A stretch of DNA of 64,000 nucleotides from Hemibagrus wyckioides. Taxonomy: Eukaryota; Chordata; Actinopteri; Siluriformes; Bagridae. A program made the translations under genes and the position numbers. The stretch spans positions 3,362,501 through 3,426,500 of the forward strand of contig NC_080717.1 of the NCBI RefSeq assembly GCF_019097595.1. Reading direction: 5' to 3'. Each line of letters starts with the position of its first letter. The stretch's first letter is position 1. Below the pieces are notes generated by a model that saw nothing but the letters and a program-made list of their open reading frames with translations, was not told the origin of the DNA and searched no databases. Of this stretch, positions 24,238 through 35,690 are shown one piece after another.

Positions 24238-25118
24238 AATTAATCAAATATATAATAGTATTAATTATTTTTTATTACCATTTTTTCCAGGCTTCTTTTC
24301 CATCTGCATAGATTAGATTTCCTGTAATGAACAATATATGGACATTTCGTCATGGATAGCATAGGAATTAGCCACAACTCATCAATAACCTGTGAGTAAA
24401 TGAACTGTGTTTTGGTCCAACTGACCTCCTCATGTCACCCCTCCTTCCACCGCTCCTTCTTCAATGAGGAAAGTGTGTGTGTATTGGGAGTGTGTCCAAG
24501 CCACTGAAAGCCTCTTTTGTCTTCTTAGTCCTCTTCGTAGCCGAATGGCTGAACTCAACAAAGCGAGACAAAAGAGCCGATCTGGTCTTGTGGTGAACCT
24601 TTCCCTGAGACAAAGCATGGCTTAATTACTCACAACTGTGCCAGCAGTGTGTGTTTGTATGTGTGTGTGTGTGTTAGTGTTTCCCATTTGTTATCCAGAA
24701 AAGAGAGGCGAAGAATAGCATACAAGACGAAGGACAAACAAAAGGAAAACAGGTTGCGGCAAATAAAGTGTGTTGGCAGACTGGAGCTGCAGAAAGAACA
24801 ATGAGAAACAAAAGCATCCTCTCTGGTTTAATATCTCCGGCTGAAACAAAGGCAGCATGAGCGTGGTGTTAACTAGACGAGAAGCCTGAACAGGCCGGGA
24901 GCTGTGTGAAATCACTGTGCCCTAGTTTACTGACTTCTTTTGTGGGCTTTTGTATTGTTTTGGAGTCATTTTGACCCAGATCATTTCGACTCTAAAGCCT
25001 CGGCTTTCTCCCGATGCCAACCTTTTGAACTCTGAATCAAGGGGTTCTCAAACTTTTTGCAATAACCAACGTATTCATGAGAATTCACATGCAGTTAGAT
25101 TTTGTGTTTAATGATATT
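24233..25118. other. unique region
   Basis: Complex sequence with a small GT run at about 24655-24676. The part from 24540 to 24640 ('cttgtggtgaacctttccct', 'gcatggcttaattactcaca') has an enhancer-like texture. The short minus-strand frames are unassigned. Confidence 0.4.
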
Positions 25119-25492
25119 ATACTGACCAGGTATAACATTATGACCACCTGCCTAATATTGTGTTGGTCCTCCTTTTGCTGCCAAAACAGCCCTGACCCGT
25201 CCTGCACTGTGTATTCTGACCCCTTTCTATCAGAACCAGCATTAACTTCTTCAGCAATTTGAGCAACAGTAGCTCGTCTGTTGGATCGGATCACACAGGT
25301 CAGCCTTCACTCCCCACGTGCATCAGTGAGCCTTGACTGCCCATGACCCTGTCGCCGTTTCACCACTGTTCCTTCCTTGGACCACTTTTGATAGATACTG
25401 ACCAATGCAGACCGGGAACACCCCACAAGAGCTGCAGTTTTGGAGATGCTCTGATCCAGTGGTCTCGCCATCATAATTTGGGCCCTTGTCAA
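25085..25492 (-). pseudogene. Tc1-like transposase N-terminal remnant, interrupted
   Basis: The helix-turn-helix segment '[19 protein letters not shown]' and the basic linker are readable from about 25470 downward. An in-frame TGA at 25304-25306 interrupts it after 'DARGE'. The intact copies have an Arg codon at this position (CGA at 54.5 kb), so the stop fits CpG decay. The reading continues as '[15 protein letters not shown]' beyond the stop. As in the 5.1 kb copy, the catalytic domain is absent. Confidence 0.85.
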
Positions 25493-25670
25493 ACTTGCTC
25501 AAGTCCTTACACTTGTCCATTTTTCCTGCCTATAACACATCAACTTTGAGGACAAAATGTTCACTTGCTGCCTAATATATCCCACCCACTAACAGGTGCC
25601 ATGATGAGGAGATCATCAGTCTTATTCACTTCACCTGGCACTGCTCAGAATGTTATGGCTGATCGGTGTA
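25119..25670 (-). mobile_element. Tc1-like internally deleted transposon, copy 2
   Basis: Same organisation as the 5.1 kb copy and the same internal junction, with better preserved ends: 'ctgaccaggtataacattat' at the left and the complement of 'gaatgttatggctgatcggt' at the right, flanked by TA/TATA. Total about 550 bp. Both copies are in the same orientation. They differ by scattered substitutions, so the insertions are not recent duplicates of one locus. Confidence 0.9.
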
Positions 25671-26944
25671 TATACAAATATTCATAGGAGGTGTTAATTC
25701 CTGACAGAAATAAACCATATTTCTTTTCAGGATTGGTTTGTTCTCGATCAGGGTCAAGAAGAATCTATCTCGGGAATCACCACCTATCAGCTAGTATGTT
25801 TGTGGGAGATGAAAGGAAACAAAAGAACCAAGAAAGAAACTCACATGTGGACAACGTGAAGCTCAAAAAGATTGGAACCTAAGCTCTGGATTGCAAATAG
25901 AACTTAAAGGGTCTAAGCTAGCTTCTAACAAAATCCTTGATAGTTCTCTATATATCCTTCTAGCAAAGGCTTTCCATCAGAAACAGATCCAAACTAGAGC
26001 CCTGTTAGTAGGCTAAGAACCCATAACTATGCAAAGAACCTTTAAGGAGTCTTTCACAATCCCTTGGTGGTGAACCACACAGCTTTAAAGATGATCCAAA
26101 GCTCCGTTCTTTATCATTAAACCTTATTTTGAAGGTACAAGTCATCAGGTTTACATTACACCTGACATCTATTAACACATAATGCAACATTACCTTGTGT
26201 TTTTCTTCCTTAAACACAACTGTAATAATACACCTACACACACACATTGTAGCATACACACCCATGATTGCACACAAGTGCACACATACCCACACAAATG
26301 AGCAATTTCTTCCTGTTCAAGAAATCTGTATCTCTCTTTAGTGATGGATCCACAGTCCAAGAGAACATCACTGGGCCAGGTCTCGAGGGGTAGGTGGTGG
26401 GTGTATGAAGAGGTTAGCACTTTCTTCAGAATGTGTTGACTTCCTGTAAGAAAAAAAAGCAATGGCAGAACAGCGTCTCTCAGGAAGCATGTGTTTACGG
26501 AGGTGTCCATGATAAATACCGGAATTTTACCACAGATGAATACAGCAAGCCGAAAATCCAGCATTGGAGCGTTGGTTAATAACTAACAGCTTTTTCATTT
26601 TATTTTATATATCGATCTGGTGTGCAGTCTTGTTTTGTGTTGGAGCACCAGAACAAGCTGGCTTCTTTTTATCAGGTAATGAATTTTATTAGGAAAGGTT
26701 CACCTGGATAGCATAAAAACATGGAAATGTTATGGGTACTGTGTCGGAACTCCGGATTTTAACATTTTCGAAGTCATTCGAAAATGCCCTTAAAGAAAAA
26801 ATCAGGTGAGCCAATCAACTTATCAATCTGAAATGGTTGACAGTTTCTTAAGTGTTTGGAGCTCTTTAATATTAAATGATGCACTGGAAGCCCCGCCCAC
26901 CTTTTCACAGTATCTTTTCATGAGTTTCCTGTTCTGAGTTTCTT
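25671..26944. other. complex unique region
   Basis: No gene recognised. The longest frame is 124 codons on the minus strand (26190-26564), Cys- and Leu-rich, partly overlapping a loose CA tract near 26.24-26.29 kb. I see no domain or signal I would defend. Confidence 0.4.
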
Positions 26945-27075
26945 GTTCATGGTAGCTCAGAGGTTAAGATGATCAACTAAAACGATGACTGGAAGGTTGT
27001 GGGTTCAAATTCCAGTGTTGCTGATGCTGGGCTCTTGATCAAGGCCTTTAACCCTGAGCTGCTCAGACGAATACG
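26945..27075 (+). mobile_element. tRNA-derived SINE fragment
   Basis: Box A-like 'tggtagctcagaggttaaga' and box B-like 'gggttcaaattcc', followed by 'gggctcttgatcaaggcctt' and 'aaccctgagctgctcag'. Same tail type as the 11.5-12.2 kb cluster but opposite strand. Confidence 0.78.
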
Positions 27076-27472
27076 TAAGCTGCTCCAGATAGGAACGTCT
27101 ACACTTTTTAAAAAAGAGGTCCAGTGGGTTCTTTATATAGTACCCAGGGCTTCTGTACTTGAGCAGTAGAACCTTTTTCAAAACCCTTGGACAGCGATAT
27201 TATAACGGTTCTTTAAATTAAAAAATATATGTATTGAGTGAAATGGGTGCCATTACTTTTTGCACTTTTATCTCTGTGTAGATAATGCTGTGAGATGTTT
27301 TGAAAAGATGACATCATTTAGAAAAGATTGAATAGTTGATGAAATGATGGAAACACTTCAATGAAGGGTATTTTTAAAAAAATAGTTTCAATAAAGAGAG
27401 AAAGATAAAAAGACAGAAAATAAATAAATAAATAAATGCAGTCCAAACATGCTGCATTTTTTGTTTACTTTT

Positions 27473-27475
<3 letters not shown>

Positions 27476-27525
<50 letters not shown>
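27476..27525 (+). repeat. (AAT)n microsatellite
   Basis: About 16 units inside the foldback element. Confidence 0.95.
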
Positions 27526-27607
27526 GTTAAATTAATAATTGATTATTATATACAAAATTTAAAAAAATATGCAGCATGTTCGGACATTTAATTAATTATT
27601 TTTTTAA

Positions 27608-27658
<51 letters not shown>

Positions 27659-27680
27659 TATTATTATTATTATTATTATT
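27608..27680 (+). repeat. (AAT)n-(ATT)n microsatellite
   Basis: AAT units switch to ATT near 27658, giving a self-complementary end. Confidence 0.95.
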
Positions 27681-27865
27681 GCCCCCTAGGTTATTCTAAA
27701 AAAGAACTATTTAACTTGGATTCACAGAACCACGCTGACTCCTTTTCAATGAACTCTGCAAAATGGTTCCACATAAAGAAACATATATAAAGAGTTCCAT
27801 GTATACAGCAAGTGATAGAACCATTAGCGGTTCTAGATAGAACCATTTCTTTCAAAAGTGCACCA

Positions 27866-28074
27866 AATGCTGTAAATGTATATAATTGTTGTAAATGTGG
27901 CTTGCTGGAAGAGCCCATCTAACGTTTCGAACCAGGATCATGTCACAGGCTCTGTTGAAAACTTTCCTGTGAGGAAATTTTCAGAGTGAAACCTGGGTAA
28001 TAAAGCCTGAGCACGGCACTTTCCAGATGGCTGCGCTGTAGATTTCCTGGATGAATCCTTTAATAAGAAAAGAG
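27866..28074. other. unique spacer
   Basis: Complex sequence, nothing recognised. Confidence 0.4.
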
Positions 28075-28380
28075 AGAAAGTGATATTGAGATAAATGTAA
28101 TGCGCAGCGCATTAGCCTCTCTCGGAATTAGCGATGCGTCGTCTACAGTTTGATGCGTTACACATCGATATTCATTGTTTGGATTTCGCAGGAATATCGA
28201 CGCAGTGTGAGAACAGGGACTTTATTGGATAAGAAAGCAATAAAGCTTCATAAACAGCACTTTAAATCTGCTTTCAACATCAAGGTCAGTGCTGAGCTGG
28301 TGGACGAACACTGTGTGTTTAATACGTATCGAGTTTCTATTTACTAATGATTTACTTCAGCAAGCGTTAATGGCTCTGCT
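28075..28380. promoter_or_regulatory. candidate conserved non-coding island
   Basis: Non-repetitive, with 'gtaatgcgcagcgcattagc' (nearly palindromic), 'atcgatattcattgtttgga' and 'agcaataaagcttcataaac'. CpG content is higher than in flanking DNA. Lies directly before a dense microsatellite block. Confidence 0.3.
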
Positions 28381-28390
28381 GCTATATTAC

Positions 28391-28392
<2 letters not shown>

Positions 28393-28432
<40 letters not shown>
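28393..28432 (+). repeat. (GT)n microsatellite
   Basis: About 20 uninterrupted GT units. Confidence 0.97.
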
Positions 28433-28434
<2 letters not shown>

Positions 28435-28595
28435 CCTAGAGGAAGGAATAAGTGTGTGAGGGAATTATTGTTTCTGCCACTGTGTTGCTCCAAAGTGTGA
28501 GACCATCCATAATTCAGAGTGACTGTGTCTGGCATGGACAGTGTCTGGATAAATCGTGTCTCTCAGAGGGAATACGAGTGAGAGAAGGTGAAAGG

Positions 28596-28598
<3 letters not shown>

Positions 28599-28641
<43 letters not shown>
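28599..28641 (+). repeat. (AG)n microsatellite
   Basis: About 21 uninterrupted units. Confidence 0.97.
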
Positions 28642-28644
<3 letters not shown>

Positions 28645-28708
28645 GTTATGACATAATAAATCGATAAACCACTTTGGGTCATACTGTGCGTGGAAAATAA
28701 TCAGTGAC

Positions 28709-28849
<141 letters not shown>

Positions 28850-28908
28850 CTTTTTCTAGATGTGTGGCGAACAGAGTCCAAAACCCAGAAAATTTGTGGT
28901 CATTTAAG

Positions 28909-28910
<2 letters not shown>

Positions 28911-28950
<40 letters not shown>
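28911..28950 (+). repeat. (GT)n microsatellite
   Basis: About 20 GT units, 60 bp after the GATA array. Confidence 0.97.
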
Positions 28951-28952
<2 letters not shown>

Positions 28953-29115
28953 TAATGATTTAGACATGGCAGCATTTCATTATTGGCCGAATTCATCTGC
29001 AGTAGACTGGATTCAGGAAGCTGGGTTTTAGTGTGTGTTTCAGACAGTAAGTGAACAAGAACGCTGCACATTATCCCTGACCTCTTTACAGAACTCTTGA
29101 GGGAACAGTTAAGAA

Positions 29116-29118
<3 letters not shown>

Positions 29119-29169
<51 letters not shown>

Positions 29170-29210
29170 AAGAAAGAAAGAAAGAGAAAGATAGAGAAAG
29201 AGGGAGAGGA
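29119..29210 (+). repeat. (GA)n-(GAAA)n microsatellite
   Basis: About 22 GA units followed by four to five GAAA units and purine-rich DNA. Confidence 0.95.
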
Positions 29211-29360
29211 GGGAACATTTGACAGGAAGCACTTTAGCCTTCATGATAATTACTGTAAGCCTCACCAAGAAGAGACCATATAAATGAATAGAAGGTGATA
29301 AAGTGCTCTTTGAACAGGTAACACAGCCACAGACAGACAGACAGACAGGCAGACAGTCTG
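29211..29360. other. short spacer with (CAGA)n
   Basis: Five to six CAGA units at about 29330-29352 lie immediately before the large satellite. Confidence 0.8.
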
Positions 29361-32300
29361 TCTTCTCTTCTCTGGCATCTCTTCTCTACTCCAGTGTCTC
29401 TTCTCTACTCTACTCCAGCGTCTCTTCTCTTCTCTACTCCAGTGTCTCTTCTCTAATCCAGTATCTCTTCTCTACTCTACTCTAGTGTCTCTTCTCTACT
29501 CTACTCCAGTGTCTCTTCTCTAATCCAGTGTCTCTTCTCTACTCTACTCCAGTGTCTCTTCTCTAATCCAGTATCTCTTCTCTACTCTACTCTAGTGTCT
29601 CTTCTCTACTCTACTCCAGTGTCTCTTCTCTAATCCAGTATCTCTTCTCTACTCTACTCTAGTGTCTCTTCTCTACTCTACTCCAGTGTCTCTTCTCTAA
29701 TCCAGTATCTCTTCTCTACTCTACACCAGTGTCTCTTCTCTACTCTACTCCAGTGTCTCTTCTCTAATCCAGTATCTCTTCTCTACTCTACTCTAGTGTC
29801 TCTTCTCTACTCTACTCCAGTGTCTCTTCTCTAATCCAGTATCTCTTCTCTACTCTACTCCAGTGTCTCTTCTCTAATCCAGTATCTCTTCTCTACTCTA
29901 ATCCAGTGTCTCTTCTCTACTCTACTCCAGTGTCTCTTCTCTAATCCAGTATCTCTTCTCTACTCTACACCAGTGTCTCTTCTCTACTCTACTCCAGTGT
30001 CTCTTCTCTACTCTACTCCAGTGTCTCTTCTCTACTCTACTCCAGTGTCTCTTCTCTACTCTACTCCAGTGTCTCTTCTCTACTCTACTCCAGTGTCTCT
30101 TCTCTACTCTACTCCAGTGTCTCTTCTCTACTCTACTCCAGCATCTCTTCTCTACTCCAGTATCTCTTCTCTACTCTACTCCAGTGTCTCTTCTCTACTC
30201 TACTCCAGCATCTCTTCTCTAATCCAGTATCTCTTCTCTACTCTACTCCAGTGTCTCTTCTCTACTCTACTCCAGCATCTCTTCTCTAATACAGTATCTC
30301 TTCTCTACTCTACTCCAGTGTCTCTTCTCTACTCTACTCCAGCATCTCTTCTCTAATCCAGTATCTCTTCTCTACTCTACTCCAGTGTCTCTTCTCTACT
30401 CTACTCCAGCATCTCTTCTCTAATCCAGTATCTCTTCTCTACTCTACTCCAGTGTCTCTTCTCTACTCTACTCCAGCATCTCTTCTCTAATCCAGTATCT
30501 CTTCTCTACTCTACTCCAGTGTCTCTTCTCTACTCTACTCCAGCATCTCTTCTCTAATCCAGTATCTCTTCTCTACTCTACTCCAGTGTCTCTTCTCTAC
30601 TCTACTCCAGCATCTCTTCTCTAATCCAGTATCTCTTCTCTACTCTACTCCAGTGTCTCTTCTCTACTCTACTCCAGTGTCTTTTCTCTAATCCAGTATC
30701 TCTTCTCTTCTCTACTCCAGCGTCTCTTCTCTACTCTACTCCAGCATCTCTTCTCTAATCCAGTATCTCTTCTCTACTCTACTCCAGTGTCTCTTCTCTA
30801 ATCCAGTATCTCTTCTCTACTCTACTCCAGTGTCTCTTCTCTACTCTACTCCAGTGTCTCTTCTCTAATCCAGTATCTCTTCTCTACTCTACTCCAGTGT
30901 CTCTTCTCTACTCTACACCAGTGTCTCTTCTCTACTCTACTCCAGTGTCTCTTCTCTACTCTACTCCAGTGTCTCTTCTCTAATCCAGTATCTCTTCTCT
31001 ACTCTACTCCAGTGTCTCTTCTCTAATCCAGTGTCTCTTCTCTAATCCAGTATCTCTTCTCTACTCTACTCCAGTGTCTCTTCTCTAATCCAGTATCTCT
31101 TCTCTACTCTACTCCAGCGTCTCTTCTCTAATCCAGTGTCTCTTCTCTAATCCAGTGTCTCTACTCTACTCCAGTGTCTCTTCTCTACTCTACTCCAGTG
31201 TCTCTTCTCTAATCCAGTGTCTCTTCTCTACTCTACTCCAGTGTCTCTTCTCTAATCCAGTGTCTCTTCTCTACTCTACTCCAGTGTCTCTTCTCTACTC
31301 TACTCCAGTGTCTCTTCTCTAATCCAGTGTCTCTTCTCTACTCTACTCCAGTGTCTCTTCTCTACTCTACTCCAGTGTCTTTTCTCTAATCCAGTATCTC
31401 TTCTCTTCTCTACTCCAGTGTCTCTTCTCTACTCTACTCCAGTGTCTTTTCTCTAATCCAGTATCTCTTCTCTTCTCTACTCCAGTGTCTCTTCTCTACT
31501 CTACTCCAGCATCTCTTCTCTAATCCAGTATCTCTTCTCTACTCTACTCCAGTGTCTCTTCTCTACTCTACTCCAGCATCTCTTCTCTAATCCAGTATCT
31601 CTTCTCTACTCTACTCCAGTGTCTCTTCTCTACTCTACTCCAGCATCTCTTCTCTAATCCAGTATCTCTTCTCTACTCTACTCCAGTGTCTCTTCTCTAC
31701 TCTACTCCAGCATCTCTTCTCTAATCCAGTATCTCTTCTCTACTCTACTCCAGCATCTCTTCTCTAATCCAGTATCTCTTCTCTACTCTACTCCAGTGTC
31801 TCTTCTCTACTCTACTCCAGCATCTCTTCTCTAATCCAGTATCTCTTCTCTACTCTACTCCAGTGTCTCTTCTCTACTCTACTCCAGCATCTCTTCTCTA
31901 ATCCAGTATCTCTTCTCTACTCTACTCCAGTGTCTCTTCTCTACTCTACTCCAGTGTCTTTTCTCTAATCCAGTATCTCTTCTCTTCTCTACTCCAGCGT
32001 CTCTTCTCTACTCTACTCCAGCATCTCTTCTCTAATCCAGTATCTCTTCTCTACTCTACTCCAGTGTCTCTTCTCTAATCCAGTATCTCTTCTCTACTCT
32101 ACTCCAGTGTCTCTTCTCTAATCCAGTGTCTCTTCTCTACTTCAGTGTCTGTTCTCTACTCTACTCCAGTGTCTCTTCTCTACTCTAGTGTCTCTTCTCT
32201 ACTCTACTCCAGTGTCTCTTCTCTAATCCAGTGTCTCTTCTCTACTCTGCTCCAGTGTCTCTTCTCTAATCCAGCGTCTCTTCTCTACTCTACTCCAGTG

Positions 32301-32670
32301 TCTCTTCTCTAATCCAGTGTCTCTTCTCTACTCTACTCCAGTGTCTCTTCTCTAATCCAGTGTCTCTTCTCTACTCTACTCCAGTGTCTCTTCTCTAATC
32401 CAGTGTCTCTTCTCTACTCTAGTATTTCTTCTCTACTCTACTCCAGTGTCTCTTCTCTAATCCAGTGTCTCTTCTCTAATCCAGTGTCTCTTCTCTACTC
32501 TACTCCAGTGTCTCTTCTCTACTACAGTATCTCTTCTCTACTCTACTCCAGAGTCTCTTATCCACTCCACATCTTGTCTCTTACTGTTTGTCTCAGCTCT
32601 TCACTACTCCAGTCTCTCTTCTCTACTTCAACATCTCTTCTCTACTCTAATGTTTCTAATCTTTTCTCTA
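29361..32670 (+). repeat. 3.3 kb pyrimidine-rich satellite of 24 bp and 19 bp monomers
   Basis: About 150 tandem copies of two monomers: a 24 bp unit 'tctcttctctactctactcc' + 'agtg' or 'agca', and a 19 bp unit 'tctcttctctaatccagta' lacking one 'tactc' word. Around 29985-30140 only the 24 bp unit is present. Around 30140-30660 and 31500-31940 the order long-long(agca)-short repeats as a 67 bp higher-order unit, about seven to eight times each. Both blocks end in the same variant ('gtcttttctctaatcc' then 'cttctcttctctactccagc'), at about 30680 and 31957, 1277 bp apart. The plus strand is very pyrimidine-rich. The 24 bp unit reads as an 8-residue SLLYSTPV peptide repeat in one frame (127 codons), an artefact of its length being a multiple of three. 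Confidence 0.97.
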
Positions 32671-33174
32671 AAAGAGTCCAAAATAATTGACCCGCTCCCC
32701 TGGGTAACTAATTCAAACAGAACAGGACTTTTGAGAACTAACTGATTTCTCTCTTTTTTTGCCCTTTGTTATTTTTAGCTACTTGATGTTTGTAAGCAGT
32801 AATTATATTTGATTGATTTAATTAAGCTGTTATTAACATGTTATTAGCAATAATGTTATTGGCAATAATGTTTAATATCTGTGTAAGTATTGTTGAGCTT
32901 GAAAGAACAGGAAAATAAATGTATCTTGAATTTTGGAGAGATCTCTTTAGAGAGAGAGAGAGAGAGACAAGAAGAGATAGAAAGACAGGAAGAGAGAGTA
33001 AGACAGGTGCAGTGAGACAGGGTTTGTGTGTGAATATCATGCTCCCTTTGTGAACTTTTAGAGCTCCAGTGAATGCATAATATCCAACCATTAATAAAAT
33101 ATACATTGAATAACAAGAACCTATTATAATGTCCTAGAAACATTTCTACACCTTTACCCTCATTAACAATGCCA
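32671..33174. other. AT-rich spacer with (GA)n
   Basis: Contains GA-rich DNA at about 32948-33000 and a duplicated 'tgttattagcaataatg' word near 32840-32870. Two overlapping minus-strand frames (94 and 108 codons) are unassigned. Confidence 0.5.
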
Positions 33175-33370
33175 GCGGACATGAATATTCATAAATATGC
33201 AAATTCACGATGTGCCTCTATTCCCCTTCCAGCAAACTGGCTAGTAAACTCATTTTTCTCAGGTCCACATCGGTGGAATTTCAGCATCACTCTCACGATA
33301 TCTCGGCAAATTCTCACTGGTTTAGTCAGCGTTAACCAATCCTGTCAGATTAGAGCATTACCATGACAAC
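33175..33370. promoter_or_regulatory. candidate enhancer with POU-type sites
   Basis: The palindrome 'atgaatattcat' (33181-33192) is the type of site bound by POU dimers, and the octamer 'atgcaaat' (33197-33204) is the classic POU monomer site. Only 4 bp separate them. The remaining sequence is complex, with 'agtcagcgttaaccaatcct' and 'gattagagcattaccatgac'. Function is inferred. Confidence 0.35.
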
Positions 33371-33660
33371 CACAATCTGTTCAGCGCTAACATTCGGGAG
33401 GTCAGATAGATAGAACGCTTAGCACTTAAATGTTTTGGAGAACGGTTTCAAGCTAACATGACATTGCATTGCATTGCATTACGTTGCGTTGTTGGACCTA
33501 ATTGATGACATAACACACTGGGCTTAGCCCCCCCCCCCAAGGAGCTCCGCCCCCCAAGTCAGGTTTATAGAGAATGGTTAATAAAATCAGAATATTTTTA
33601 TCATTAAACATGACTTTTGAGTTCAGATGGACTTCAATCACAAACCACATTCTGTCTAGA
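33371..33660. other. unique spacer with (GCATT)n and C-run
   Basis: Five to six 'cattg' pentamer units at about 33463-33493 and a run of ten C near 33530. Nothing else recognised. Confidence 0.6.
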
Positions 33661-33984
33661 AGTGTGTGTGTGTGTGTGTGTGTGTGTGGTATAAAAAAAA
33701 TACTAGCCACAGGATTTGAAACAGGCTTTAACTTTGGCCAAATCCTTCAAAATCCCCAAATGAGATAGAGCCTACTGAGAGCAAAGAGAGAGCTACTGTC
33801 TCTCTGTCTCTCTCTCTCTCTCTCTCTGTATGAAAGGATCTGGCTCTGAATACTTTGGCTATAGCTGGATCACGTTCGGACGGCCACGGATCCGGACCAC
33901 GGTAACTATGGAAACAGGTTAGGAGACCGTTTAAGGGCCAGCAAACCTCCAGCAGGGAAAATAAGGTACACACAGATATGCACG

Positions 33985-34022
<38 letters not shown>
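33661..34022 (+). repeat. GT, CT and CA microsatellites with short unique gaps
   Basis: GT at 33662-33688, CT at about 33798-33828 and CA at about 33985-34021. Between CT and CA is a CpG-containing stretch with 'cggatccggaccacggtaac'. The 112-codon minus-strand frame is largely microsatellite-derived. Confidence 0.9.
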
Positions 34023-34024
<2 letters not shown>

Positions 34025-34258
34025 TGTATAACAGGGTAATTTACTTTGTATGGTTTCAGTATCCATGCAGTCCGAAGCTCAGCTGGACTCGACATGGGAG
34101 ACATCCATTACATCTGAGAAGGGGAGAGAATTTAATACAGATGCAGGATGTGTGTGTGTGTGTTAGAGAGTTAGGGAAAAAGAGAAAGAGAATGAATGCT
34201 ACAGAGAGACTGAGAGAGAGAGAAATGAATGAATGAATGAATGAATGAATGAGAGAGC

Positions 34259-34299
<41 letters not shown>

Positions 34300-34440
34300 G
34301 AATATGAGAGAGAGAGAGAGAGAGAGAGAATGAATGAATGCTACAGAAAGAGAGAGAGAATGAATGAATGCGAGAGAGAGAGAGACAGAGAGAAAGAGAG
34401 AGAGAGGAATGAATGAGAGAGAGAGAATCAGCAGACCAGC
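34023..34440 (+). repeat. composite GA / GAAT microsatellite field
   Basis: From about 34180 GA runs alternate with 'aatgaatgaatg' blocks and the phrase 'aatgaatgctacag'. The same phrase recurs in the GA field at 35.4-35.69 kb, so the two fields share a composite unit. Confidence 0.9.
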
Positions 34441-35402
34441 TGAAACACTAGTGTTAATTTACCCACAATCCCCCATGTATAGATATTCTCTCGCTATCTC
34501 CACCAATATATTCTACAATATTAATTAATAATAATCTAATCATTAAGAATTTATCATCTTTCAGAAGTCAGAATCAGGAACCAGGATTCCAGCCATGAAG
34601 TTTATAAAAGTTTGGCGGAATTTTTTTTAGTGGCAATAAAAAGCCCAGCACTGTTGAGTGCTTGATTCTGAATAGCTAGAAGATTTTAATATTCATGATC
34701 GAATTATGTTACTGATTTTTATAGTTACAATTCATTAAAAAAAAAAAAAAACAGAAAGAAGAAGAAGGATGAGAATGTTGGATGGTAGGGAAGGAGTCTC
34801 CAGTTTCAGTAGGGTGTAACAGACAGAGGTAGAGACATAAGAAATGTGGAACTTTTGCACTTTTGTAATGAACCTTAAATGTAAATAAAAACGGATAAAT
34901 AGTACGATGTGTTGATTGTTAATTAAATGTATATCCAATTATTAGCTAATTGCTGATGAAAAACACATTATAGAGCATGTTGTTTTAGGAAATTAATCAA
35001 CTTCTGGCTGAATTTGTAAATATATGACGCTAATCTGGTGTCTATATGCTCCAATGACTTATTAGCAACATTAGCTTCAGACATCACATGTCTCTTAGTC
35101 CCATGTATTGCATACATTTGTTGTGTGTGTGTGTGTGTGTTGAGATGGAATTCTATATGCACCGATGATCCCATGCTCTTCTGTACTCGTGAATAATGCA
35201 GAATGCAGTGTGTAAGGCTGATATGATGGTCACGACGTACACGCTGGTGTAAAACAGTGTGTAAGTGAAACCGCTGTAGAAACTTCACCTGATCAGAGCA
35301 GAGAGAAAGTCTTCACCCGCGTTACTCCTCTCTCAGAGGCTGGGGAGATGGTGACAGAACGACAGAAAGAACATGACAAATAAAACACTGGATTTTGAAA
35401 CG
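34441..35402. other. complex unique region
   Basis: A poly-A tract at about 34737-34752 and a GT tract at about 35119-35140. The 106-codon minus-strand frame (34968-35288) is unassigned. Confidence 0.4.
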
Positions 35403-35534
35403 TGGAGAGAGAGAGAGAGAGAGAGAGAGATGAATGCTACAGGAAAATAGAGAGAGAGAGTGAAAAGGGAGAAATAGAGAGAGAGATGAATGCTATAGAC
35501 AGACAAAGAGAGAGAGAGAGAGAGAAATTAATGC

Positions 35535-35573
<39 letters not shown>

Positions 35574-35635
35574 GAATGCTACAGAGAGAATGAATGCTAC
35601 AAAGACACACACACACAGAAATGAATGAGAGAAAG

Positions 35636-35683
<48 letters not shown>

Positions 35684-35690
35684 CTGCTTA
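35403..35690 (+). repeat. composite GA microsatellite with 'gaatgctac' units
   Basis: GA runs punctuated by 'gatgaatgctaca' at intervals, plus short CA and GATA tracts near 35605 and 35637. Confidence 0.93.

Larger units (their letters stand above)
27094..27865. mobile_element. foldback/MITE-like element with AAT core
   Basis: The left end 'acactttttaaaaaagaggt' and the complement of the right end 'gcacttttgaaagaaatggt' match imperfectly. Inside both ends are mirrored 'gttctttatata' and 'gaacc' words. A smaller, cleaner inverted repeat ('gtccaaacatgctgcat' at 27441-27457 against 27569-27585, one mismatch) brackets the first AAT array, and a second AAT/ATT array follows at about 27610-27680. 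No coding region. I remember short fish elements with 'ggttcta...gaacctttttt' ends, so the class is plausible; the exact boundaries are estimates. Confidence 0.6.

Noticed and set aside
26190..26564. 124-codon minus-strand frame
   Set aside because: Cys/Leu-rich product partly from a CA-rich stretch, with no domain. Chance frame length for this much DNA.
29973..30356. 127-codon frame with an 8-residue repeat, resembling a repetitive protein
   Set aside because: The 24 bp satellite unit is a multiple of three, so it stays open in frame. The 19 bp monomer breaks the frame elsewhere, which shows there is no selection to keep it.
29361..32670. CRISPR-like array of short repeats
   Set aside because: There are no unique spacers. 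Units are directly adjacent and the genome is vertebrate.
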